Made by a program: the position numbers and the translations under genes. From Dehalococcoidia bacterium (lineage in GTDB: Bacteria > Chloroflexota > Dehalococcoidia > GIF9 > AB-539-J10), in assembly GCA_030606765.1 (NCBI GenBank), contig JAUWFX010000104.1:1-6547 (forward strand): 6,547 nt of DNA, given 5' to 3'. Under the pieces are notes generated by a model. That model was not told the origin of the DNA and did no database searches. It saw nothing but the letters and a program-made list of their open reading frames with translations. How positions within the stretch are numbered: position 1 is the first letter of the stretch; each line of letters opens with the position of its first letter. Below, in pieces: positions 1 to 5,720 of this stretch.

Positions 1-1
1 G

Positions 2-847
2 CGCCCCCTGATATCCATGATAGCATGCATCATAAGCCCACTGAGGATAGACAAGACGTATGGCGACTTGCTCGTGACCATTGCCAGAAATGGCATACCT
101 GTAGCTTGTCCCGCCGAACCATTGTGTGGAGCTACTTCACCTGTTACGCTCGCTGGAACCTTGTTAGTCCAAACCGTAGATTCGTTGTTGGGTGTAATGC
201 TTACCCAGATTGTAAACCCGGGGACACCGGTCCTCTTCGGCTCGGTCGCTACAAATACTGACCTGAGGGACCTAAAGTACCTGGCAGGTTCAGTTGAGAT
301 GGGCTTGCTCAACGCAGCTGGCGCCCAGATGGCACAGTTCTATCAACTTCCTTTCTATGCTACTGGTGGCATGACCGATTCTAAAGTGCTCGATGCTCAG
401 AGTGGCTATGAGTCTGCTTTGACCAACCTGCTCTGTGCCCTTTCAGGAGCTAACTTCATTCATGATGCTGCTGGGCTTATGGAGTTCGCAATGACCGTGT
501 GCTACGAGAAGTATGTCATGGATAACGAGATACTGGGCATGGTGATGAGAGCCGTAGATGGAATCAAGGTGGATGATGACACTCTGGCCTTTGACCTCAT
601 AAAGCAGGTAGGACCGGGAGGTGATTTCATAGCTGCCAGACATACAAGGCACTTCATGCGCAGCGAGCACTACCAGCCGTCTCTGAGCGACAGGAATAGC
701 CAAGAGGAATGGCTAGCCAAGGGCGGAAAGGTGACATGGGAAAGAGCTGCAGAAATTGTAAAGGAGCTTCTGGTTAAGCCTAAACACAGCCTCCCCGCGC
801 CGATAAGACAGCAAGTACTATCACAAATCAAGGAGATAATTGCTTAA
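2..847 (+). CDS. MttB-superfamily corrinoid methyltransferase, C-terminal part (5' cut by window edge)
   Basis: The reading frame is open from the first bases, so the true start lies upstream; the ATG at 17 is internal. About 281 residues of a family usually near 480-500 are visible. Family hallmarks of the MttB (COG5598) TIM barrel appear in order: PLCGATSPVTLAGT, NPGTPVLFGSV, GGMTDSK (362-385), DAQSGYE, LSGANFIHDAAGLMEF, YEKYVMDNEILGM, and the VGPGG (608-622)...ARHTRHFMRSE block near the C terminus. Such enzymes move a methyl group from a methylated amine to Co(I) of a corrinoid protein in the cytoplasm. There is no in-frame TAG in the visible part, so this resembles the non-pyrrolysine branch (MtgB, MtpB and MtcB, which act on glycine betaine, proline betaine and carnitine). 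The substrate cannot be read from sequence. It ends in TAA. A corrinoid-protein gene follows after a 159-base spacer and is its likely partner. Family assignment is secure; substrate and pyrrolysine status of the missing N-terminal part are unknown. Confidence 0.93.
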   Translation, partial: RPLISMIACIISPLRIDKTYGDLLVTIARNGIPVACPAEPLCGATSPVTLAGTLLVQTVDSLLGVMLTQIVNPGTPVLFGSVATNTDLRDLKYLAGSVEMGLLNAAGAQMAQFYQLPFYATGGMTDSKVLDAQSGYESALTNLLCALSGANFIHDAAGLMEFAMTVCYEKYVMDNEILGMVMRAVDGIKVDDDTLAFDLIKQVGPGGDFIAARHTRHFMRSEHYQPSLSDRNSQEEWLAKGGKVTWERAAEIVKELLVKPKHSLPAPIRQQVLSQIKEIIA

Positions 848-850
848 AAT

Positions 851-934
851 ATGCTTGTAATCGGAGAAAACATAAATGCGACAGATTTCAAAAGTACCGA
901 TAGAAACCGTAAGATCCAATATAAATTCGAGTGA
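851..934 (+). pseudogene. Possible remnant of a pterin-binding (methyl-THF:corrinoid) methyltransferase N terminus
   Basis: A 27-codon frame begins at the ATG three bases after the mttB-like stop and ends in TGA. Its first residues, MLVIGENINAT, match the usual opening of DHPS-like methyltetrahydrofolate:corrinoid methyltransferases (MtgA/MtrH/AcsE type, which begin like M-L-I-I-G-E-x-I-N). The similarity stops after about 11 residues. A functional enzyme of that family needs roughly 260-300 residues, so this can only be a truncated relic or a chance resemblance. The next frame (937-1026, amber stop) contains ALTDVQQARQLNRLLK, which faintly recalls the GLSNVSQ...NRTFL segment near the C-terminal half of the same family; a large internal deletion could explain both. 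An AAGGAG at 830-835 lies about 15 bases upstream, a little far for efficient initiation. A pterin methyltransferase is the functional partner expected in such an operon, which raises the plausibility. Certainty is moderate to low. Confidence 0.4.
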
Positions 935-949
935 GCATGTACAATGCTC
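933..949. repeat. Inverted repeat with 6-base arms, possible operator or small hairpin
   Basis: GAGCAT (933-938) and ATGCTC (944-949) are perfect inverted arms around GTACA, and the centre itself carries the palindrome TGTACA (938-943). It lies 57 bases upstream of the corrinoid protein 1 start, in the only spacer longer than 100 bases. No T-tract follows, so it is not a classical terminator. I found no convincing -35/-10 pair beside it; TACAAT at 940-945 resembles a -10 box but lacks a good -35. A regulatory role is only a possibility. Confidence 0.25.
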
Positions 950-995
950 TAACTGATGTCCAACAAGCCAGGCAGCTTAATAGATTATTGAAACT

Positions 996-1000
996 GGAGG
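996..1000 (+). promoter_or_regulatory. Ribosome binding site that sets the corrinoid protein 1 start at 1007
   Basis: GGAGG abuts the ATG at 1001 with no spacer, so that codon is unlikely to be used. It sits six bases from the ATG at 1007, a normal distance. Starting at 1007 also makes the protein align without gaps, from residue 1, to corrinoid protein 2 of the same window. Confidence 0.75.
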
Positions 1001-1006
1001 ATGACA

Positions 1007-1699
1007 ATGCCAGAGGACACAATTAGCTTAATTCAGGAAAATGTTATCCAAGGAAGGGTGACCAAGGATGACGAAGGCATGGATGAAGGGATGGTAGGTC
1101 AGCCCGGCGTTACCGAGCTTGTTGAGAAGGCTCTTGCCTCCGGCTTGAGTATTAAGGACATAATCACTAAGGGGCTCTCTGGTGGTATGAACATTGTGGG
1201 ACAAAAATTTGAAGCGGGGAAATACTTTATTCCTGATATGCTAGCTTCGGCACAGGCAGTTGGAGCAGCCATGGAAATACTTGAGCCATACCTTGCTGGG
1301 AGTGGTATCAATGCCAAGGGCAAGATAATTGTGGCTACGCTAAAAGATGACCTTCACGATATTGGCAAGAACATAGTATCCATTCTGCTTCGTGGGGCAG
1401 GATACACTGTCAAAGACCTGGGAAACAATGTTGACATTCAGGTCATTGTAGACGCAGTAAGGGAGGAAAAACCGCAGTTCTTGGGTTTGTCCGCCCTGCT
1501 CACCAGCACCATGGCCCGCATGGCGGATGTGATACAAATGCTTGAGGAAAATGGGATCAGGGATCAGGTTAAGATTGTAGTCGGCGGAGCACCTGTCTCG
1601 GAGAAGTTTGCCAAAAGCATCGGCGCAGATGGATATGGCGCAGACGGCTTTCAGGCCGTAGCTGTGGTGGAAGCTCTCGCTTCTGGCACAGAGAACTAG
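1007..1699 (+). CDS. Methyltransferase cognate corrinoid protein 1 (MttC/MtbC family)
   Basis: This 230-residue, B12-binding methyl carrier accepts the methyl group from an MttB-type enzyme on its cobalt and hands it to a second methyltransferase. Residues about 1-90 are the four-helix cap domain (B12-binding 2), with the typical YFIPDMLASAQAVGAAME block at 73-90. Residues about 103-230 are the Rossmann-like cobalamin domain. The lower-ligand motif DxHxxG is D115-L-H117-D-I-G120, so H117 would coordinate cobalt from below. The downstream S-A-L (162-164) and GGAPVS (193-198) elements that line the nucleotide tail are present. Oddities: DLHDIG replaces the common DIHDIG, and NNVDIQ (140-145) replaces the usual DVP segment after DLG. 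By hand count about 55% of positions match corrinoid protein 2, with no gaps. It follows the first mttB-like gene and precedes the second; either could be its partner. The alternative start at 1001 is disfavoured by ribosome-site spacing. The stop is TAG. Confidence 0.93.
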   Translation: MPEDTISLIQENVIQGRVTKDDEGMDEGMVGQPGVTELVEKALASGLSIKDIITKGLSGGMNIVGQKFEAGKYFIPDMLASAQAVGAAMEILEPYLAGSGINAKGKIIVATLKDDLHDIGKNIVSILLRGAGYTVKDLGNNVDIQVIVDAVREEKPQFLGLSALLTSTMARMADVIQMLEENGIRDQVKIVVGGAPVSEKFAKSIGADGYGADGFQAVAVVEALASGTEN

Positions 1700-1719
1700 A
1701 ATAGCGATAATCTGATTGC

Positions 1720-1765
1720 AGTTGCCCAGTTTGCTGGGCAAGCGAGCCTGATAAATCAGGCAACT
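1720..1765 (+). promoter_or_regulatory. Two adjacent perfect hairpins with a competing outer stem, before MttB-like 2
   Basis: Hairpin A pairs TTGCCCAG (1722-1729) with CTGGGCAA (1734-1741) around a TTTG loop. Hairpin B pairs GCCTGAT (1746-1752) with ATCAGGC (1755-1761). A third pairing, AGTTGCC (1720-1726) with GGCAACT (1759-1765), is also perfect and uses bases from one arm of each hairpin, so the two folds would exclude one another. The element ends nine bases before the AGGAGG of the next gene and has no T-tract directly after either hairpin. mRNA processing or stability, partial attenuation, or control of ribosome access are all possible. The pairings are seen directly; the function is inferred. 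Confidence 0.5.
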
Positions 1766-1774
1766 ATAAAAACT

Positions 1775-1780
1775 AGGAGG
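1775..1780 (+). promoter_or_regulatory. Strong ribosome binding site for the GTG start of MttB-like 2
   Basis: A consensus AGGAGG lies six bases before the GTG at 1787. It decides the start, because the frame is open far upstream: it continues back, without a stop, to the TAG of corrinoid protein 1. Confidence 0.8.
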
Positions 1781-1786
1781 AATCTG

Positions 1787-3325
1787 GTGCCAAGAAAAGG
1801 AATACTTGCCCATAGACCATACGAGAGATTGACAAGGGAGCAGGTGAAGCTAATTCACCGAGCTTCCATGCAGATACTGACTGACCCCGGGCTAATAAGC
1901 TTCAACAGGGAAGCGGTGGATATACTCCATAGTCATGGCGCGGCAGTTGAGTCCATCGCTGGTGACCGTCAGAGCTGGCAGGTGAAGATTCCAGAGCAAT
2001 TGGTATTGAAGGCGCTGGACACTGCTCCCAAGACCGTGAAACTGGGGGCTCGGAATCCAGATAATGCCCTCATCATGCACGGTGATGAGCCCAGGGTATA
2101 TTTTATCACGGGGTCGGAGACTAATATCTGGCTGGATGTGGATTTTCCTACCTATGTGAATAAGGTTGACCCTGCCAGGGAGATTAGGGTACCCGAGTTT
2201 AAGCCCAGGCGAGGTACAGTTGATGACCTGTGCCAGTCAGCCCATGTTTGTGAGCATCTTGAGATGGTTGATGGCTACATTCGCACCGTGAATATCCAGG
2301 ACCGCGACATAACCGAGGATAATAAAGACGTCAATAAATTCTTTGCCTCGCTTAACAACAATACCAAGCACTTTATGAGCGGGTTGACCAGTTTGAAGCA
2401 GCTTGACAACGTGGTGAGGATGGCAGAACTCGTCTCTGGAGGCAAAAAGGCACTTGAGGATAACCCCATCATCTCATTTATTACCTGCCTGGTGAAGAGC
2501 CCACTCCAGTTCGTCGATGACACCACAGCCACTTTCATTGAAGTGTGCCGCCGAGGACTACCAATCGTTGTGTCATCGTCACCACAAGCAGGCACCACCG
2601 CACCTATAAAGGAAGCCGGTATCATGGCTCAGATAAATGCGGAGGTGTTGGCAGGCATAACTCTGGGACAACTAGTAAAACCGGGGACTCCAGTGCTCTA
2701 CGGTAGCGTGCCGGTCAGAGCCAGGATGGACACTCTGGGTGATTCTTACGGTTCTGTCGAGACCAGTCAATACAACATCGACTGCGTCCAGATGGCACGT
2801 TTCTACGGGATCCCCAACTACTCTACCTCGGGCGTCTGTGACTCGAAGATACCTGGACAGCAATCATCGATAGAGAGGTTGTTTTCGGATATAGTGGTGG
2901 CCATGTCAGGACCTCAATTCCTGCACTGTGCCTTTGGTTTGCTGGACTGTAATTCTGTCTTCTGTCTGCTTCAGGCGGTCTTGGACGATGCCCACTTCAA
3001 AATGATAGAGTTTTTCTTACGGCAGCCGCGGATTGACCAGCCGGAGCTGGAAGCAATGCTGAAGCAGATACGGGAGGTAGTGGCTACGCCGCAAAAGCTG
3101 TACATAGGCCATATTCGTCCCTTGTTGCGCAGTGGGGAAATATCTGCGATATATCCCTTTGAGGGAAGTGGTGCGGCGGATGATGTTTTCGATCTTGCCT
3201 ATGAACGGATGAAGGAATTGCTTGCAAGACCAGTGGAACACATCGATCGAGAGACAACTGCCAGAATATTCGAAGAAATTCCCGGCATATTACCACGACT
3301 TAACATTTATGAAAGGGGGAGTTAG
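1787..3325 (+). CDS. Divergent MttB-superfamily corrinoid methyltransferase (non-pyrrolysine)
   Basis: The 512-residue protein is full length for the MttB family and starts at GTG behind a consensus ribosome site. The N terminus (YERLTREQVKLIHRASMQIL, about 12-31) is the usual family opening. The barrel core is recognisable at PQAGTTAPIKEAG (266-278), AEVLAGITLGQLVKPGTPVLYGSVP (within 285-309), MARFYGIPNYSTSG (336-349) and DSK (352-354). The chain reads through with no internal amber, so it is not a pyrrolysine enzyme. It departs from the canonical family, and from its neighbour at the window start, in the C-terminal third. DxQxxYE is replaced by GQQSSIE (357-363), and the VGPGG...HTxxHxR block is absent, with TPQKLYIGHIRPLLRSG (434-450) in that place. 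It should still methylate a corrinoid protein, probably protein 2, whose start lies just past its TAG stop, but it likely uses a different methyl donor. Family confidence is high; substrate unknown. Confidence 0.92.
   Translation: MPRKGILAHRPYERLTREQVKLIHRASMQILTDPGLISFNREAVDILHSHGAAVESIAGDRQSWQVKIPEQLVLKALDTAPKTVKLGARNPDNALIMHGDEPRVYFITGSETNIWLDVDFPTYVNKVDPAREIRVPEFKPRRGTVDDLCQSAHVCEHLEMVDGYIRTVNIQDRDITEDNKDVNKFFASLNNNTKHFMSGLTSLKQLDNVVRMAELVSGGKKALEDNPIISFITCLVKSPLQFVDDTTATFIEVCRRGLPIVVSSSPQAGTTAPIKEAGIMAQINAEVLAGITLGQLVKPGTPVLYGSVPVRARMDTLGDSYGSVETSQYNIDCVQMARFYGIPNYSTSGVCDSKIPGQQSSIERLFSDIVVAMSGPQFLHCAFGLLDCNSVFCLLQAVLDDAHFKMIEFFLRQPRIDQPELEAMLKQIREVVATPQKLYIGHIRPLLRSGEISAIYPFEGSGAADDVFDLAYERMKELLARPVEHIDRETTARIFEEIPGILPRLNIYERGS
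3314..3321 (+). promoter_or_regulatory. Ribosome binding site inside the end of MttB-like 2, selecting a TTG start
   Basis: AGGGGGAG lies five bases before the TTG at 3327. An in-frame ATG at 3309 exists but has no ribosome site upstream. The TTG start gives a protein that lines up residue for residue with corrinoid protein 1. Confidence 0.75.
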
Positions 3326-3326
3326 C

Positions 3327-4016
3327 TTGGGCAAGGATATAATTGCGACAATTAAAGAGAATGTGATACAGGGAAGAAAGACGCAGGAGGATGTGGGGAT
3401 AGATGACAGCCTCGAAGGAACACCCGGCGTGGTGGAACTCACGCAACAAGCTCTTGAGAGGAATATCTCCCCACAAGTGATAATATCCGAGGGCTTGACT
3501 GCTGGAATGCAAGTGGTCGGGGAAAAGTACGCTACCAAAGAATACTTTATTCCCGATATGCTTGCCTCAGCTGAAGCGGTGGGAGCGGCGATGGATATCC
3601 TGAAGCCGGTTTTGGAGTCAGCGAACGTGGAAACCAAAGGGAAATTCGCCATCGCCACGGTGAAGGGGGATATCCACGATATCGGCAAAAACATCGTTGC
3701 TATCCTGCTGAAAGGCGCTGGTTACGAGGTGCATGATTTGGGAACAGACGTGCCCACGGAGAAAGTGGTCGAGTTCGTGAAGGAAGAAAAACCGGGATAT
3801 CTGGGACTATCAGCCTTGCTTACCACCACCATGACTGAAATGGGCGTGGTGATCAAGGTTCTTGAGGAAAACAAACTCCGGAGCAGCGTAAAAGTGCTCA
3901 TCGGTGGTGCCGCTGTCTCCGACGAGTTTGCCCAGGAAATAGGTGCTGATGCCTATTGTGTTGATGCCTTTCAGGCTGTCAAGGTACTTGAAGAGTTTGA
4001 GATAGCTAAAGCATAG
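3327..4016 (+). CDS. Methyltransferase cognate corrinoid protein 2 (MttC/MtbC family)
   Basis: This 229-residue B12-binding methyl carrier is laid out like protein 1: a helical cap at about 1-90 with YFIPDMLASAEAVGAAMD (73-90), then a cobalamin domain from about 103. The motif D115-I-H117-D-I-G120 supplies the lower cobalt ligand H117. It is the more canonical of the two, with DIHDIGKNIV, DLGTDVP (137-143), LSALLTTTM (161-169) and GGAAVS (193-198) as usual for MtbC/MttC proteins. It starts one base after the stop of MttB-like 2, with its ribosome site inside that gene, which suggests translational coupling and a dedicated pair. The longer frame running back to 3222 lies inside MttB-like 2 and is not the real start. 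A TAG stop is followed by a 64-base spacer to asnB with no terminator. The two corrinoid proteins probably arose by duplication of a methyltransferase/corrinoid unit. Confidence 0.94.
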   Translation: MGKDIIATIKENVIQGRKTQEDVGIDDSLEGTPGVVELTQQALERNISPQVIISEGLTAGMQVVGEKYATKEYFIPDMLASAEAVGAAMDILKPVLESANVETKGKFAIATVKGDIHDIGKNIVAILLKGAGYEVHDLGTDVPTEKVVEFVKEEKPGYLGLSALLTTTMTEMGVVIKVLEENKLRSSVKVLIGGAAVSDEFAQEIGADAYCVDAFQAVKVLEEFEIAKA

Positions 4017-4065
4017 AAGAAAGAGAGTTTAACATCAGCTAGAACAAGGCTGAAGCTTTAAATGA

Positions 4066-4072
4066 AAGAAGG
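4066..4072 (+). promoter_or_regulatory. Ribosome binding site for asnB
   Basis: AAGAAGG lies eight bases upstream of the ATG at 4081. The start is fixed independently by the required Met-Cys N terminus of the glutaminase domain. Confidence 0.65.
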
Positions 4073-4080
4073 TAATAAAT

Positions 4081-5670
4081 ATGTGTGGTATAGCAGGATG
4101 TTTTGGAATACAAGATACGAAGACTATAAATCGCATGTTGGATGCACTGCCTCACCGTGGTCCAAATGACCGTGGACTCCACACCTTCGATAGTACCGTT
4201 TTTGGTCATACTAGGCTGTCTATTGTCGATGTGGTCGGAGGTCATCAGCCGATTTTGGCCAACGGTGGTAGAACAGGAATCATCTGCAATGGCGAAATCT
4301 ATAACTTTTGGGATCTGAGACAGAAGCTCACTTCCAAATATCAATTTAAGACATTGTCTGATACAGAGACCGTTCTTCATCTCTATCGGGAAAAAGGGCC
4401 AGAATGTGTGAAAGAACTGGATGGGATGTTCGCTTTTGCTCTCTTTGATGGTGACAATTTCATGCTGGCCCGCGACCCCATTGGGATAAAACCGCTCTAT
4501 TACGGCTATGTTGGGGATAAGCTTTACTTCACCTCAGAACTGGGGGCTATGACCCTAGCTGGTGTGGAGGAAGTTCATGAATTCCCTGCCGGGTACTATT
4601 ACACTCCCAAAGACGGGTTTGTGCAATACTATGAAGTCCCGCCGATTGAAGACCACCTACTGACGGAAGTAGAGGAGACCAGCAAGCTCATTCGAGAAAC
4701 CTTCATTCATGCAGTTAAGAAAAGGTTATTGGCAGACAAGGAAATCCATGTAGGCTCCTTCTGCAGCGGTGGAGTGGACAGTAGTCTGGTAGCTGCCATC
4801 GCCGCTGATGAAATCCCTCATCTCCATACCTTCGTGGTGGGTATGAAGGATGAAGCTGGGGACGAGAGTGATGACCTCAAGGCCTCTCGCATTGCAGCAG
4901 CGCACATCGGGTCAACGCACCACGAGTTGATCTTTACCGAGGAGGAGTATTATGAGGCGTTGCCAATCGTTATCAAGAAGCTGGAAAGCTACGATCCTTC
5001 ACTTGTACGCTGTGCTGTTCCCTGCTACTTCACCTGCAAATTGGCTGCAGAGTATGTGACGGTGGTGCTCACTGGAGAAGGGGCTGATGAGCTCTTCACT
5101 GGCTATCACTACATGAAGCATTATCCTATGGATGTGCTTAATAAGGAGGCCAGGCGCTGCATCGGTAATCTCCATAACATCAACCTGCAGCGCGCCGACC
5201 GGATGGGAATGTACTTCAGTCTAGAGTTGAGAGTGCCTTTCCTGGATGTGGCCATGGTTGACCTTTCCATGAAGATTCCTCCCGAGCTCAAGATTCGTGA
5301 GTCTGAGAAAGTGGGGGATAAGATAGAGAAATGGATTTTGCGCGAAGCCTTTCAAGACACGAATTACCTCCCCGACGAGATACTGTGGCGTTACAAGGTC
5401 CAGTATACTCAAGGGGCAGGCTGCGAGGACCTGGGAGAAAAGCTGGCCGAAAGTGAGATAAGTGAAGACGAGTTTCAACGCATCAAGGCAGAGAACCCCA
5501 AGGCGACTATCAACAGCAGAGAGGCAGCCTATTACTTCAAAATCTTTCGTCAGTTTCACCCCCAGGATTCGATACTCGGTTCTATTGGAATCTGGACTGG
5601 GTTTGATTTTGCTGAGGAGAGAGAACGAGTTCGTGGCACCATGGATGGTGACCTGAAGCATACACGCTAA
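4081..5670 (+). CDS. asnB: Asparagine synthetase B-type, glutamine-hydrolysing
   Basis: The 529-residue, two-domain enzyme is predicted to make asparagine from aspartate, glutamine and ATP in the cytoplasm. The class II glutaminase domain (about 2-190) starts MCGIAGCFG, so Cys2 becomes the N-terminal nucleophile. R45 in HTRLSI, NGEIYN (70-75) and SDTE (93-96) are the expected glutamine-binding positions. The synthetase domain has the ATP PP-loop SGGVDSS (229-235), SYDPSLVR (303-310), LTGEGADELFTGY (330-342), RADRMGMYFSLELRVPFLD (371-389) and EILWRYKVQYTQG (433-445), where K439 matches the conserved lysine of E. coli AsnB. The C terminus follows the E. coli/eukaryotic branch (SREAAYYFKIFRQFHP) rather than the longer B. 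subtilis AsnO-type layout. Some positions differ from E. coli, for example RCAVPCY for RASTPMY and KVQYTQG for KEQFSDG, so a related acceptor is possible. It follows corrinoid protein 2 by 64 bases and may be co-transcribed with the methyltransferase genes. Ordinary asparagine synthesis remains the default. Confidence 0.92.
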   Translation: MCGIAGCFGIQDTKTINRMLDALPHRGPNDRGLHTFDSTVFGHTRLSIVDVVGGHQPILANGGRTGIICNGEIYNFWDLRQKLTSKYQFKTLSDTETVLHLYREKGPECVKELDGMFAFALFDGDNFMLARDPIGIKPLYYGYVGDKLYFTSELGAMTLAGVEEVHEFPAGYYYTPKDGFVQYYEVPPIEDHLLTEVEETSKLIRETFIHAVKKRLLADKEIHVGSFCSGGVDSSLVAAIAADEIPHLHTFVVGMKDEAGDESDDLKASRIAAAHIGSTHHELIFTEEEYYEALPIVIKKLESYDPSLVRCAVPCYFTCKLAAEYVTVVLTGEGADELFTGYHYMKHYPMDVLNKEARRCIGNLHNINLQRADRMGMYFSLELRVPFLDVAMVDLSMKIPPELKIRESEKVGDKIEKWILREAFQDTNYLPDEILWRYKVQYTQGAGCEDLGEKLAESEISEDEFQRIKAENPKATINSREAAYYFKIFRQFHPQDSILGSIGIWTGFDFAEERERVRGTMDGDLKHTR

Positions 5671-5680
5671 GGAAAGGAGG
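5671..5680 (+). promoter_or_regulatory. Strong Shine-Dalgarno-like sequence without a matching start codon
   Basis: GGAAAGGAGG directly follows the asnB stop, yet no ATG, GTG or TTG lies at the usual 5-10 base distance. In the downstream gene's frame a TAA occurs at 5694-5696. The next usable starts are GTG at 5700 (19 bases away, but with AAGG at 5689-5692 seven bases before it) and ATG at 5721. The site may serve the MBL gene poorly or mark a small lesion or sequencing error. Confidence 0.45.
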
Positions 5681-5720
5681 AATAGGGCAAGGCTAAACAG
5701 TGCCTGCTTTCTCGTATCCC

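Noticed and set aside
937..1026. Small gene of 29 codons overlapping the corrinoid protein 1 start
   Set aside because: It has no ribosome site, overlaps a secure gene start and has no clear family match. It is kept only as a possible relic fragment of the pterin enzyme.
1722..1761. Rho-independent terminator after corrinoid protein 1
   Set aside because: Both hairpins are perfect, but neither is followed by a run of T residues on the plus strand, so a classical terminator is not supported.
1340..1813. 157-codon minus-strand frame spanning corrinoid protein 1 and the following spacer
   Set aside because: It has no recognisable motif or ribosome site and covers the conserved cobalamin domain on the other strand.
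4036..4055. TCAGC/GCTGA inverted repeat before asnB as a terminator or attenuator
   Set aside because: A five-base stem with a long loop and no T-tract is within chance expectation.
4039..4380. 113-codon open frame on the minus strand over the asnB 5' end
   Set aside because: It lies opposite the well-supported glutaminase domain and shows no family features. It is a shadow frame.
5221..5661. 146-codon minus-strand frame over the 3' part of asnB
   Set aside because: It sits opposite conserved AsnB sequence and has no domain signature.
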